Source: Tianweitania sp. UT-5YL-CI-8
GTDB taxonomy: Bacteria > Pseudomonadota > Alphaproteobacteria > Rhizobiales > Rhizobiaceae
NCBI RefSeq assembly: GCF_030010215.1
Contig: NZ_JASCRR010000018.1
Coordinates: 1 to 64,000 of the forward strand
Reading direction: 5' to 3'
DNA: 64,000 nt
In this document: piece by piece, positions 1 to 7,990 of the stretch
Layout: every line of letters begins with the position of its first letter
Position numbering within the stretch: position 1 is the first letter of the stretch
The notes under the pieces: model-generated
The model's database searches: none
What the model was told of the DNA's origin: nothing
Seen by the model: the letters and a program-made list of their open reading frames with translations, nothing else
Position numbers and translations under genes: made by a program

Positions 1-127
1 GTTTAAAAGTCCCATGTGGATCACTCCGTTGCCCCCGTCGCTCACCGCGTTGGGGGAAGGTTCACATGGCTCAATTCTCAATGGAAATTATGTGCCTAAC
101 CGGCTCAGTTCTGCGTGGAAACCAACA
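1..127 (+). mobile_element. Probable right terminus of an IS21-family-like element
   Basis: Two imperfect direct repeats lie at 68-90 and 102-124, 34 bp apart and matching at 17 of 23 positions. Both begin GGCTCA and share TGGAAA. Repeated end sequences of this style, with the second unit reading like CAGTTCTGCGTGGAAA, are characteristic of IS21-family termini, whose outer end is CA; position 127 fits that end. Any transposase genes would lie left of the window. The family call is from memory of the style of these ends and is not certain. Confidence 0.4.
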
Positions 128-347
128 CTATCTGTTCCAGCATTCCGAAGTGCATCTCAACGTTGAGTGGCGCGACCTCTCGGAGGCAGGATGGATGGCG
201 AGCGTGCGGGCACTGAACGGCGAACTGGTGCCGGTCGCCAGGACGCCCTGGCTGCGGGCGCGGGAGATCTGGCTGCGCGCGCTCGACCTCGACGTCGGGG
301 GGACGTCGGTGGACGTGCCCGAGGAATTCCGCTGCGGAAGTGGATGA
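128..347 (+). pseudogene. Fragment of a maleylpyruvate isomerase (MDMPI/DinB-like) gene
   Basis: The frame ending at 347 encodes a stretch containing VPVARTPWLRAREIWLRALD and a following DVPEEF. This resembles the central signature (PWxRxREVWxHaVDL, then xDxP) of thiol-dependent maleylpyruvate isomerases, which convert maleylpyruvate to fumarylpyruvate in gentisate breakdown. Only about 65 residues remain. The N-terminal part appears to be replaced by the insertion-sequence end, and the C-terminal half is missing. The frame is open back to an ATG at 66 inside the element, so an automatic call would give a 93-residue chimera. I regard it as non-functional. Confidence 0.42.
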
Positions 348-415
348 CCGATTGGAAGTGACGATATCCAGCAACGCAGACGATTCAAGAACCCATACAT
401 TTCGGAGTTTCGCAG

Positions 416-2110
416 ATGCTTGATCTTAATGTAGACTATGTGATCGTCGGCGGAGGGACCGCAGGGTGCGTGCTTGCGGAAAGACTGTCGCGGAACCCGG
501 GTAGCGATGTCGCCCTCGTCGAGGCGGGAATAGACACTCCTCCCAACGACACTCCGGCAGATATCCTGGACATTTTTCCTAGCTCTCAGGCGAATCCGGC
601 CTATGCGTGGCCCGCCCTTAAAGCCGATCTCAACCTTCCGCTGCCTGAGTCCGCTCAGGATCATGTGTCGGTCTGGCCTTTCCGGCAGGGACGGGTCATG
701 GGCGGGGGTGGCACGCTCATGGGAATGATCGCCCTCCGTGGCACGCCTGCCGATTACGACGAATGGCGCGATCAAGGCTGCGCGGGGTGGGGTTGGCAGG
801 ATGTCCTGCCGTACTTTCGTCGGGTCGAGCGGGATGTAGATTTCTCCGGCCCCATGCACGGAAAGGAAGGAAGGATTCCAATCCGGCGTGTCCCTGAGAC
901 ACAGTGGTCGGCATTCCTCAAGGCCGCGATGGTCGCTCTGGGAGAGCAGGGCCTCCATCAGATCGCGGATATGAACGACGGGACGGATTGCGCGTTCGGC
1001 GGAACTCCGAAGACTTGCACGACCACCGAACGGGTCGCCTCCGCGCAGGGTTACCTCGACGCTGAAACGAGGCGACGACCGAACCTGCGAATTCTTGCTC
1101 GGTCGCAGGTCGAAGAACTGCTATGGGAAGGGTCGCGCGTCACCGGCGTCCGCCTCGCGGGAATGGAGAGCGGTCGAATCCTGGCTGGCGAAACCATCCT
1201 GAGCGCCGGCGCGATCCATTCGCCGGCCCTGTTAATGCGCGCTGGCATCGGACCTGGGGCCGAACTGAAGAAGCTGGGCATTGACGTCCGTGTGGACCTC
1301 CGAGGCGTCGGCGAGAACCTGCAAAACCATCCTCTGTTGAGCGTCGCTACGCACCTCTCTCCCCAGGCACGGCAGCCCAAGAGCATGCGTGAAATGGCGA
1401 TACTCTGGGCTAGATACTCGTCCGGTTTGAAGGGCACTCCCGCAGCCGACCTCGCGATGAACGTGATGGCAGCCGCAGGCCCAACTGCGCCCGCACACAC
1501 GGTCGGTGCGGTCGGGACCTCCCTCTACAAGCCGTTTTCGAGAGGCCATGTGCGGCTACAACCTGGTTCTCTCGCCGCTTCGCCGTCGATCACGTTCAAC
1601 CTGCTGCGTGACGAGCGCGATCTGACCCGCATGGTGATTGCCCTTCAAAAGGTGCTGACGGTGCTCAATCATCCGGCCGTGCGATCGGCACGCCACGAGG
1701 CCTTCCTTCCAAATCCGGCCCTAGTGGCGCGTTTTGCCGGTGGCACGGCTCGGTCCCGCTTCGAGGGCGAAATCGCGAGGATGCTTTTCGAGGTCGGCTC
1801 CCTCCGAGGCCTGATGCTTGGAAAGTCCCGCGTGGACGTGGACCGCTTGCTCCAGTCAGAGTCCGAGTTGCGCGCGCTTCTACTGAAGATCGTCGGGGTC
1901 GCCGGACATGTAGTGGGAACCTGTCGTATGGGCAATCCGGCCGATCCGATGGTAGTCGTCGATCCCTTATGCCGCGTGAAGCATACGCATAGCCTGCGCA
2001 TCATCGACGGTTCGATCATCCCGATCATCGTAGCTGCGAACACGAATCTGACGGTCCAGATGGTCGCGGAGCGGGCAGCAGATTTGGTGCTCGACGCGCA
2101 TGCCCTATGA
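416..2110 (+). CDS. GMC-family FAD-dependent oxidoreductase (choline dehydrogenase-like)
   Basis: The 564-residue protein has the family's normal length. An N-terminal FAD-binding Rossmann motif, VIVGGGTAGC, lies at residues 9-18, with the partner acid in VALVEAG. The GMC C-terminal domain carries HVVGTCRMG, with the likely catalytic His, and NTNLTVQMVAE near the end. GMC enzymes oxidise primary or secondary alcohols with FAD; the substrate cannot be read from sequence. There is no signal peptide, so it is probably cytosolic. GGAG lies 8 bp upstream of the ATG. A polysaccharide deacetylase-like gene follows on the same strand after 150 bp, so co-transcription is possible. Confidence 0.93.
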   Translation: MLDLNVDYVIVGGGTAGCVLAERLSRNPGSDVALVEAGIDTPPNDTPADILDIFPSSQANPAYAWPALKADLNLPLPESAQDHVSVWPFRQGRVMGGGGTLMGMIALRGTPADYDEWRDQGCAGWGWQDVLPYFRRVERDVDFSGPMHGKEGRIPIRRVPETQWSAFLKAAMVALGEQGLHQIADMNDGTDCAFGGTPKTCTTTERVASAQGYLDAETRRRPNLRILARSQVEELLWEGSRVTGVRLAGMESGRILAGETILSAGAIHSPALLMRAGIGPGAELKKLGIDVRVDLRGVGENLQNHPLLSVATHLSPQARQPKSMREMAILWARYSSGLKGTPAADLAMNVMAAAGPTAPAHTVGAVGTSLYKPFSRGHVRLQPGSLAASPSITFNLLRDERDLTRMVIALQKVLTVLNHPAVRSARHEAFLPNPALVARFAGGTARSRFEGEIARMLFEVGSLRGLMLGKSRVDVDRLLQSESELRALLLKIVGVAGHVVGTCRMGNPADPMVVVDPLCRVKHTHSLRIIDGSIIPIIVAANTNLTVQMVAERAADLVLDAHAL

Positions 2111-2260
2111 ACTGAAAATCATGCGTGGAGGGTGCGAGCAGGCCGTCCCAGTTTAATCACTCCGCCTCGACGGCCTGTGTACAGCGTTTGACAGAAAGAA
2201 AGATGAGACTGTGCGACCCTTTGGGCACACATATCTTCACGGACTTCCAGGGAGAAACTG

Positions 2261-3181
2261 ATGTCGAGCCTGCCGCCTCCGCTGCCATATACCGTCCGCC
2301 GCTTGTCATATGATGAGCGGAAGGGCGTCGAACTCTGGCCGAACGGGGCGCGTCTCGCGGTTCTGGTTTACACATGTCCCGAGGAGTGGAGTTGGGAAAA
2401 GATTGAACCGCTGATGCCGATCGGCACGTTCACGCTTGCCGGGGAAAAGGCCCCTTCACTCAGCACGCGCACTGCCGTGCAGTATGGATTCCAGATAGGG
2501 CTCCCCCGCCTGCGCGACATCGTCGAGAATGCAGGCATCAAGATCACCCTTGGAACGACAGGCAATGCGGCCGAGCGGCATGCCCCGCTCATCAAGGACT
2601 TCTTCGATCGCGGACATGAGATAGCCGCGCATGGTTACAATGAAGGCGTGCCTCCCGTATTCCTGAACCGAGAAGAGCAGGGCCGCGACATAGACATGAC
2701 GCTGGACGCAATCACGAAAGCCACGGGGAAGCGGCCGCTCGGATGGTGGAGCCCAGGCGCGCTTTGCAATGGCGATACGATCGAACTCCTCGCCGACCGC
2801 GGACTGCTCTACCACGGCGACCTGCAGGACGACGAAATTCCGTATTTCATAGACGTCAACGGAAAGACCCTTGTAGAAATTCCCTACAACATGGTGCGGA
2901 GCGTCAACGACTACGCCAGCTTCACGGGTCAGCGGCGTTCAACCGACGAGCATCTTGCCTATTTTCGTTCGACTTTCGATGCCTATTACGAGCAGGCCGC
3001 AACGACGCAACTCATCCTGATATGGGGGACACATCCATTCGTCAGCGGCAGGCCGGAAACGGCATATGTTTTTGCTAAGTTCCTCGACTATATGCGACAG
3101 CGAGACGACGTCTGGTTTGCAACTTACAGTGAGGTGGCCGAGTGGTGGTCCAAGCGATTTGGACCCGCGGTTGCCAGTTAA
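2261..3181 (+). CDS. Polysaccharide deacetylase family protein (PuuE/allantoinase-like)
   Basis: The 306-residue protein has a NodB-homology fold. The region after LGTTGNAAERH corresponds to the first motif, and GHEIAAHGYNEG to the second, metal-binding motif in the form used by the PuuE/allantoinase-like branch rather than by chitin deacetylases. It probably hydrolyses a C-N bond of an amide or cyclic ureide in the cytosol; there is no signal peptide. GGGAG lies 5 bp before the ATG. It follows the GMC gene in the same direction. A decayed LysR gene starts directly after its stop, which suggests that the original local regulator has been lost. Confidence 0.88.
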   Translation: MSSLPPPLPYTVRRLSYDERKGVELWPNGARLAVLVYTCPEEWSWEKIEPLMPIGTFTLAGEKAPSLSTRTAVQYGFQIGLPRLRDIVENAGIKITLGTTGNAAERHAPLIKDFFDRGHEIAAHGYNEGVPPVFLNREEQGRDIDMTLDAITKATGKRPLGWWSPGALCNGDTIELLADRGLLYHGDLQDDEIPYFIDVNGKTLVEIPYNMVRSVNDYASFTGQRRSTDEHLAYFRSTFDAYYEQAATTQLILIWGTHPFVSGRPETAYVFAKFLDYMRQRDDVWFATYSEVAEWWSKRFGPAVAS

Positions 3182-3199
3182 TGTTGGTAAATCGGAGCG

Positions 3200-3663
3200 T
3201 TGGGCGGGTCCGGAAGAATTTGTCTCCGGCAAGGCTCAGGCGTGCTGCCCGATTCCGCCTCGCCGGACTATCTCGCCCACGCGGGAGCCCTGCGGCAGCC
3301 GCCCGACATCGCACACCACGCGTGCCTGCGCTACACCGGCAAGGTGAACCCGACAGTCTGGCAGTTTTTCGATTCGGCCGGTGGGCTCATAACGATCCCG
3401 ATCGACGCTGCGCTGGCGAGCGACGACGCCGAAGTCCTGGTCGATACGGCGGTGGCGGGATTAGGCTTGCTCTATGCCACCGACTGGCTGGTTGGACGGC
3501 AGCTTGCGTCAGGCGCGTTGATACGCGTGCTGCCGGACTGGCGTATACCCGACGAAGGTGCGATCCACATCGTCACCGCCTCACTTGCAGGCATGCCGAA
3601 CAAGACGGGGCCTTTTCCGACTGGTTGGCCGCGCGGTTTCAGCCCGACCCGCCCTGGTTTTAG
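3200..3663 (+). pseudogene. LysR-type regulator remnant (effector-binding half only)
   Basis: From about 3240 the frame reads like the C-terminal substrate-binding half of a LysR regulator: SPDYLAHAG, HHACLRY, DAEVLVDTAVAGLGLLYATDW and VLPDWRIPDEGAIHIV. The family's typical ending, AFSDWLAARF followed by PPW, appears in another frame and stops at 3663, so a frameshift lies near 3605-3615. The helix-turn-helix half is absent. The gene is truncated and frameshifted, and is presumed inactive. Confidence 0.7.
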
Positions 3664-3709
3664 CCGACCGCGGCATGAAGCTCGGGAGGCAGCGCCGACC
3701 ATCGCCTGA

Positions 3710-3855
3710 ATGTCTCAGACCGCCTTCGACGGTGTGTCCGGCGCGTTCGTGTAGCTTTCCGCGATGAGAGCGAATATGCCGGTTCGGGTCCGCTGGACGG
3801 TGAAGGTGAGACGATATAGTAACATCGATACTCTATTAGTTACGGATCGTCCCGC
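3710..3855. other. Intergenic region upstream of the AraC gene
   Basis: No gene is seen. An AT-richer stretch with GTAAC and GTTAC half-sites in opposite orientation (about 3820-3841) precedes the TTG start of the AraC-type gene. GGATCGTCC at 3844-3852 recurs at 5601-5609 upstream of the SDR gene. Confidence 0.3.
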
Positions 3856-4800
3856 TTGGACCCTCTCAGCGATGTCATAGCCTTACTCCGGCCCAACACG
3901 GCCATTTCCAAGCCCATTACGGGGCGGGGTCGCTGGGGCGTCCGCTATGCTGCGCATGGCGCCCCGGGCTTCACGATCATTTTGAAGGGCGCATGCTGGA
4001 TTGCCTTCGAAGGAGACGCGCCGTGGAAGCTGGAGAAAGGTAGCTTTCTTCTCCTGCCGTCCACGCCGGCTTTCACCTTGAGCAGTCATCCGGGCGTCGC
4101 CTGCGAGCCGCGCGATCCCATGGACGTCGCTGTCCGCCACGGCGAGCCGGAGGGTGATGCCGATTTTGAAGCACTCGGCGGCACCTTCCGCATGGAGGCC
4201 GTCAACGCGCCGCTCCTGCTCGCCTTGCTCCCGCGCATGATCCACATCCCGGCCTCGGAAGGGCGAGAGGTACGCCTCGGCCGGGTGATCGACCTCATCA
4301 TGGAAGAATGCGGCGGTGACGAGCCGGGCAAGGACATGATCCTCCAGCGCATGCTCGAGGTTCTGCTGGTCGAGGCCCTGCGTTGGCACGGCATCACGCC
4401 CGGCGACGACCGCGCCGGTCTTCTCAACGGTATGCGCGATCCGGCACTGGCGCGGGTGCTCGGCGCGATGCACGCCGATGTCCGGGCCGATTGGACCGTG
4501 GCGAGCCTCGCCCGGATCGCCGGACAGTCACGATCCGCCTTTGCCGCGCGTTTTGGCGCGGTCCTCGGATGTGGCCCGATCGAATATCTCGCCCGGTGGC
4601 GGATGGCGCTGGCGAAAGACGCGCTGCTGCGCGGCGCGAAGTCCCTAGACCGGATCGCCGACGAGATCGGCTATGAATCCGCAAGCGCGTTTAGCACGGC
4701 TTTCCGCAAACGGCTTGGCTGCCCGCCGGGGAAATTCGCCCGGGCCGGCGGCTTCGATGATCTCACCCAGGATCGATCAAACGGGTCCGGCCCGCAGTAG
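3856..4800 (+). CDS. AraC-family transcriptional regulator with cupin-type N-terminal domain
   Basis: This 314-residue protein has an N-terminal sensing domain of the AraC_binding (cupin_6) type, containing GFTIILKGACWIAFEG and LLLPSTPAFTLSS. The C-terminal AraC double helix-turn-helix (about residues 200-305) includes WTVASLARIAGQSRSAFAAR and the family signature around IADEIGYESASAFSTAFRK. It probably senses a small molecule and controls nearby redox genes; such regulators often sit next to the SDR they control. The start is TTG (no ATG fits), so the N-terminus is less certain. Its last 24 bases overlap the convergent HAD gene. Confidence 0.9.
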   Translation: MDPLSDVIALLRPNTAISKPITGRGRWGVRYAAHGAPGFTIILKGACWIAFEGDAPWKLEKGSFLLLPSTPAFTLSSHPGVACEPRDPMDVAVRHGEPEGDADFEALGGTFRMEAVNAPLLLALLPRMIHIPASEGREVRLGRVIDLIMEECGGDEPGKDMILQRMLEVLLVEALRWHGITPGDDRAGLLNGMRDPALARVLGAMHADVRADWTVASLARIAGQSRSAFAARFGAVLGCGPIEYLARWRMALAKDALLRGAKSLDRIADEIGYESASAFSTAFRKRLGCPPGKFARAGGFDDLTQDRSNGSGPQ

Positions 4801-5496
4801 CCAGTTCATCACGCCCGAGGGGCTGGCGACGTCCGAGGTGCGGCCAATCGAGAGAGAACCGTCCGGTAGGCGCTCCAACGTGAGGTCATCATAGTCGACG
4901 ATCGCCGGATGCCCGGTCTCTGTCGGCGTGTGGTGGGTGGCGGTGACGACCAGCACCATCGCCCCGGCGCTCACGGCCGCGGCGATGCCGGCGGCGGAAT
5001 CCTCGATCACGAGGCACTTGTCAGTTTTGGTTCCGAGCCTTTCGGCCGCAAGGTGGAAGCAGTCGGGCGCCGGTTTCCCGCACGCGACATCCTCGGCGGC
5101 GATCAGCAACGGCGGAACCGGCAGGCCTGCGGCCTCGATCCGGTGCAGGGCAAGCGCGCGTGGCGCCGCAGTGACGATGCCCCACCGCGCGGCTGGCAGC
5201 GCGGCGAGAAAGGCGGCAGCGCCGGCGATCTCCTCGATACCCTCGACCTCTTCGATCTCGGCCTGCGTGATCGCCGCCGCTTCGGCGACAGGATCGACAC
5301 CGGCAATGTTCGCCCGCCGGATCGTGTCGACCGACTGGACCCCGTGGATCGTTGGCAGGAACGCTTCGACATCGATGCCGTGCCGCACCGCCCATGCAGC
5401 CCAAATGCGCTCGGCGGCCTTGATGGAGTTCAGGATCGTTCCATCCATGTCGAGCAGGACGGCGTCGATCGGTCGCGTCGGCGAAGGCATCTGCAT
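4777..5496 (-). CDS. HAD-superfamily sugar-phosphatase-like hydrolase
   Basis: The protein has 239 residues. HAD motif I is LLDMDGTILNS (nucleophile Asp and acid/base Asp), motif II is near GIVTAA, the Lys of motif III is in GKPAPDCF, and motif IV is VIEDSAAGI. The cap between motifs I and II is helical (subclass I), as in YfbT and phosphoglycolate-type phosphatases. It should dephosphorylate a small phospho-sugar or glycolate-like ester in the cytosol with Mg2+. It converges on and overlaps the AraC gene by 24 bp and is divergent from the SDR gene. The ribosome-binding site is weak. Confidence 0.88.
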   Translation of the reverse strand: MQMPSPTRPIDAVLLDMDGTILNSIKAAERIWAAWAVRHGIDVEAFLPTIHGVQSVDTIRRANIAGVDPVAEAAAITQAEIEEVEGIEEIAGAAAFLAALPAARWGIVTAAPRALALHRIEAAGLPVPPLLIAAEDVACGKPAPDCFHLAAERLGTKTDKCLVIEDSAAGIAAAVSAGAMVLVVTATHHTPTETGHPAIVDYDDLTLERLPDGSLSIGRTSDVASPSGVMNWLLRAGPV

Positions 5497-5658
5497 CGGA
5501 TGTCGTATCTCGCACTGAATCGGCTTCTGGCAAGCGGCCCCTTTCTATCATCGCACTCATCGATTGGATAGTTGAAAATGAATAATGGACGTTCGATTAT
5601 GGATCGTCCTCACTGGGCGGCTTACCAAGGAAGCATCCGAACGCAAAAGGAGGTTCCT
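5497..5658. other. Divergent promoter region between HAD and SDR genes
   Basis: This 162-bp gap serves both genes. It contains GGATCGTCC (5601-5609), shared with the region just before the AraC start. With an upstream GGACG it forms an imperfect inverted arrangement (5587-5609). A role as an AraC-type site is inferred only from the repeated word. Confidence 0.3.
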
Positions 5659-6408
5659 ATGCAAACGATCCTGATCACCGGCACATCCTCAGGCTATGGC
5701 CTGGAGGCGGCACGTCATTTCCTAGCCCAGGGATGGCATGTCATTGCGACCATGCGCCGCCCCGACGCCACGCTGCTGCCGGCATCGCCAAATCTGCGCA
5801 TCCTGCCCCTCGAGGTGACGAACGAAGAGAGCATCGCCGCCGCCGTCACGGCTGCCGGGCCGATCGATGTGCTCGTCAATAATGCCGGCATCGGCGTTGT
5901 CGGCGCGTTTGAGGCGACGCCGATGGCGCATATCCGCAAGGTGTTCGACACCAATACATTCGGTGTCATGGCGATGTGCCAGGCAGTCATTCCGCAGATG
6001 CGCGAACGTCGTTCCGGCGTCATCGTCAACGTGACGTCGAGCGTCACGCTGGCGGCGATGCCGCTGGCGGCCGCCTATACCGCCAGCAAGCAGGCCATCG
6101 AGGGCTTCACCGGCTCGCTCGCCTATGAACTCGCTCACTTCGATGTCCGCGCAAGACTGGTGGAACCGGGCTATGCGCCAACGACCCGGTTCGCGCAGAA
6201 TAGCGATGTGCGGGTCGAGGATCTCATCCCTCCCGCCTATGCTGGTTTCGCAGCGCCGATTTTCGAGGCCTTTGCCAACCCGGCGCTGACGACGAAGGAA
6301 ACGGATGTCGCCGAGGCTGTCTGGGCCGCCGTCCACGACACGACCGGTCGGCTTCAGTTTCCAGGTGGGGCCGACGCCGTCGCCCTCTTTCAAGGGCGCC
6401 ATGGCTGA
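5659..6408 (+). CDS. Short-chain dehydrogenase/reductase (SDR)
   Basis: From the ATG at 5659 the protein has 249 residues. It shows the classical SDR pattern: TGTSSGYG cofactor loop near the N-terminus, NNAGIG, a catalytic Ser in TSSV and the YTASK active-site pair. It is an NAD(P)H-dependent oxidoreductase acting on an unknown carbonyl or alcohol. The start was chosen because AAAAGGAGG lies 7 bp upstream; an in-frame ATG at 5572 would add 29 residues unlike the family. AraC-HAD-SDR is a common arrangement in which the AraC protein controls the SDR. Confidence 0.92.
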   Translation: MQTILITGTSSGYGLEAARHFLAQGWHVIATMRRPDATLLPASPNLRILPLEVTNEESIAAAVTAAGPIDVLVNNAGIGVVGAFEATPMAHIRKVFDTNTFGVMAMCQAVIPQMRERRSGVIVNVTSSVTLAAMPLAAAYTASKQAIEGFTGSLAYELAHFDVRARLVEPGYAPTTRFAQNSDVRVEDLIPPAYAGFAAPIFEAFANPALTTKETDVAEAVWAAVHDTTGRLQFPGGADAVALFQGRHG

Positions 6409-6560
6409 GAGCCCGACTTGATTCGGGGCCACACGGCGTGGGCGAACGCCGATCGTTCCGTTATGCGGCTTCTAGACCTTGTCACCGGAAAGCGGACCTT
6501 CCGCTTCGCCCCCGGTCGGTCGTTGTCAGTGGGATCGTGGGGGGAACCGCACCATAGCGG

Positions 6561-7037
6561 TCAGGACTGCTTTTCAGCATCTAGCTCTCCTTCGAGTCTG
6601 TTTCGCAGCATCGCAATCACGCGGTGAGCTGTTTTGATGTCTTCAACCGAAAGGCCCTCGGCCAGCGCATCGACCCTGGGGTTGTAGGCGCTGATCGCAG
6701 CTTCATAAACGCGACGGCCCTTGTCCGTCAGAACCACCAGATGGGCCCTCTTGTGATGCGGGTTGGGCTCGAACACGACCATGCCGTCCTGATGCAGATC
6801 ATTGACGATGCGCTGGACGTTCTGTCGGTTGGCGCCGAGATCGCGGGCGATCCAGGCGACCGGCTGCGCTCGTTCCGAGAGCATGATCGCTCCGAGAATT
6901 TGCCATCGCGCGCTGGTCAGCCCGAAAGGGGCAACGAGCCTGTCGCCCCAGGTCAGGGTCAGGTTGTTCGCCCTGAACATGGTCAGGATCAGATCGGTCA
7001 AGGCTTCGCCTTCCAGGATGCGGGTGGTTGAATTCAT
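6561..7037 (-). CDS. MarR-family transcriptional regulator
   Basis: The 158-residue protein has the family's usual length. The winged-helix DNA-binding region reads QPVAWIARDLGANRQNVQRI, followed by the wing containing FEPNPHHKRAHLVVLTDKG. MarR proteins usually repress a divergent operon and are released by a phenolic or oxidative ligand. Here the divergent operon encodes an ABM-domain protein, a DUF1772 membrane protein and a flavin reductase. A perfect palindrome at 7057-7074 is the likely operator and would also give autoregulation. Confidence 0.92.
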   Translation of the reverse strand: MNSTTRILEGEALTDLILTMFRANNLTLTWGDRLVAPFGLTSARWQILGAIMLSERAQPVAWIARDLGANRQNVQRIVNDLHQDGMVVFEPNPHHKRAHLVVLTDKGRRVYEAAISAYNPRVDALAEGLSVEDIKTAHRVIAMLRNRLEGELDAEKQS

Positions 7038-7056
7038 TTGTCACCATATAATCTTA

Positions 7057-7074
7057 TTGACATTATCATGTCAA
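7057..7074. promoter_or_regulatory. Palindromic operator, probably for the adjacent MarR protein
   Basis: TTGACATTATCATGTCAA is a perfect inverted repeat with 7-bp arms and a 4-bp spacer. It lies 20 bp upstream of the MarR start and 60 bp upstream of the divergent ABM gene. A further TTGACAT half-site lies at 7100-7106. Size, symmetry and position fit a MarR dimer site. Confidence 0.65.
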
Positions 7075-7133
7075 ATGTGCATGTATTCATCGTATCGAAT
7101 TGACATGATGCATACAACAGATTGGAGCCCGAC

Positions 7134-7502
7134 ATGTCCCTCATGAAGCCAATGGACGAGACGTTCCCCATCGAGCGCCAACTGGCCGTCGAAGCCGCGC
7201 CGGTCGTGCTCATCAACCTGTTCACGCTCGCTACAGGTGACGAACCGCAATTCCTCGAAGCCTGGGCAGACGATGCCGAGTTCATGAAGCGCCAGCCGGG
7301 CTTCATCTCGACGCAGCTCCACCGCGCGATCGGCAATAGCCCGACCTACCTTAACTATGCGGTTTGGGATTCGACCGAGACGTTCCGCGCGGCCTTCACC
7401 CATCCCGAGTTCATCGCAAAGCTCGCAGCCTATCCATCCTCTGCCGTCGCAAGCCCACACCTGTTCCAGAAGGTCGCAGTCGCGGGCATCTGCACGGCCT
7501 GA
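7134..7502 (+). CDS. Antibiotic biosynthesis monooxygenase (ABM) domain protein
   Basis: This protein has 122 residues. A ferredoxin-like ABM fold is indicated by VVLINLFTLA, FLEAWADDAEFMKRQPGFIS and NYAVWDSTETFRAAFTHPEF. Members are small dimers acting as cofactor-free monooxygenases or as quinone- or heme-handling proteins. The ATG at 7134 has GGAG 6 bp upstream; a TTG at 7122 is in frame but sits on that ribosome-binding site. It is first in a three-gene run with DUF1772 and flavin-reductase genes, likely under MarR control, which suggests a stress or detoxification role. Confidence 0.88.
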   Translation: MSLMKPMDETFPIERQLAVEAAPVVLINLFTLATGDEPQFLEAWADDAEFMKRQPGFISTQLHRAIGNSPTYLNYAVWDSTETFRAAFTHPEFIAKLAAYPSSAVASPHLFQKVAVAGICTA

Positions 7503-7531
7503 CGCGCAAAAAGAGAACGAAGGAGGGGTGG

Positions 7532-7978
7532 ATGACGCTTCTGTTCAGAATCCTTGCAATCACTGGACCGGCGATGTTCTCCGGCGTCATGCTGGCCATC
7601 GGTGTCATCCTGGGTGGATACTGGAAGAGCCTGCCGCCAGCCGAGTTCCTCGACTGGTTCGCCCAGCATAGCGGACGGATCCAGAGCGCGATTCCGCTGG
7701 TCGTGGCTCCCACGCTGATCGGCCTTGGCGGCATGCTCTGGCTCGACTGGAGCAATACCGCGGCGCGCAACTTCTGGATTGGCGCGGCAGGCTGCATCCT
7801 GGCCGTTCTCGCTATCACCATAGGCTATTTCGTACCCAGCAACGCGGCGTTTGCCGCAAAGGCCGTTCCCGTCGATCAGGTTTCGGGAAAGCTCGATACC
7901 TGGCTCATGATCCACAATCTCCGCATCGTTCTCGCCGTCGGCGCCTCTGTGCTCGGCGTGTGGGCGGTCAGTCGCTAG
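7532..7978 (+). CDS. DUF1772-like four-helix membrane protein
   Basis: This 148-residue protein has four predicted transmembrane segments (roughly residues 3-28, 52-70, 82-102 and 128-146). DUF1772 proteins are related to anthrone-oxygenase-type membrane proteins; the biochemical role of bacterial members is unknown to me. The ATG has AGGAGG 6 bp upstream. The gene lies 29 bp after the ABM gene and 12 bp before the flavin reductase gene, so all three are probably one operon. Confidence 0.75.
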   Translation: MTLLFRILAITGPAMFSGVMLAIGVILGGYWKSLPPAEFLDWFAQHSGRIQSAIPLVVAPTLIGLGGMLWLDWSNTAARNFWIGAAGCILAVLAITIGYFVPSNAAFAAKAVPVDQVSGKLDTWLMIHNLRIVLAVGASVLGVWAVSR

Positions 7979-7990
7979 CGGGAGACCACC

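Noticed and set aside
128-958. Long minus-strand open frame over the start of the GMC gene
   Set aside because: Composition is that of an antisense frame in G+C-rich DNA; it covers a clear GMC coding region and has no family motif.
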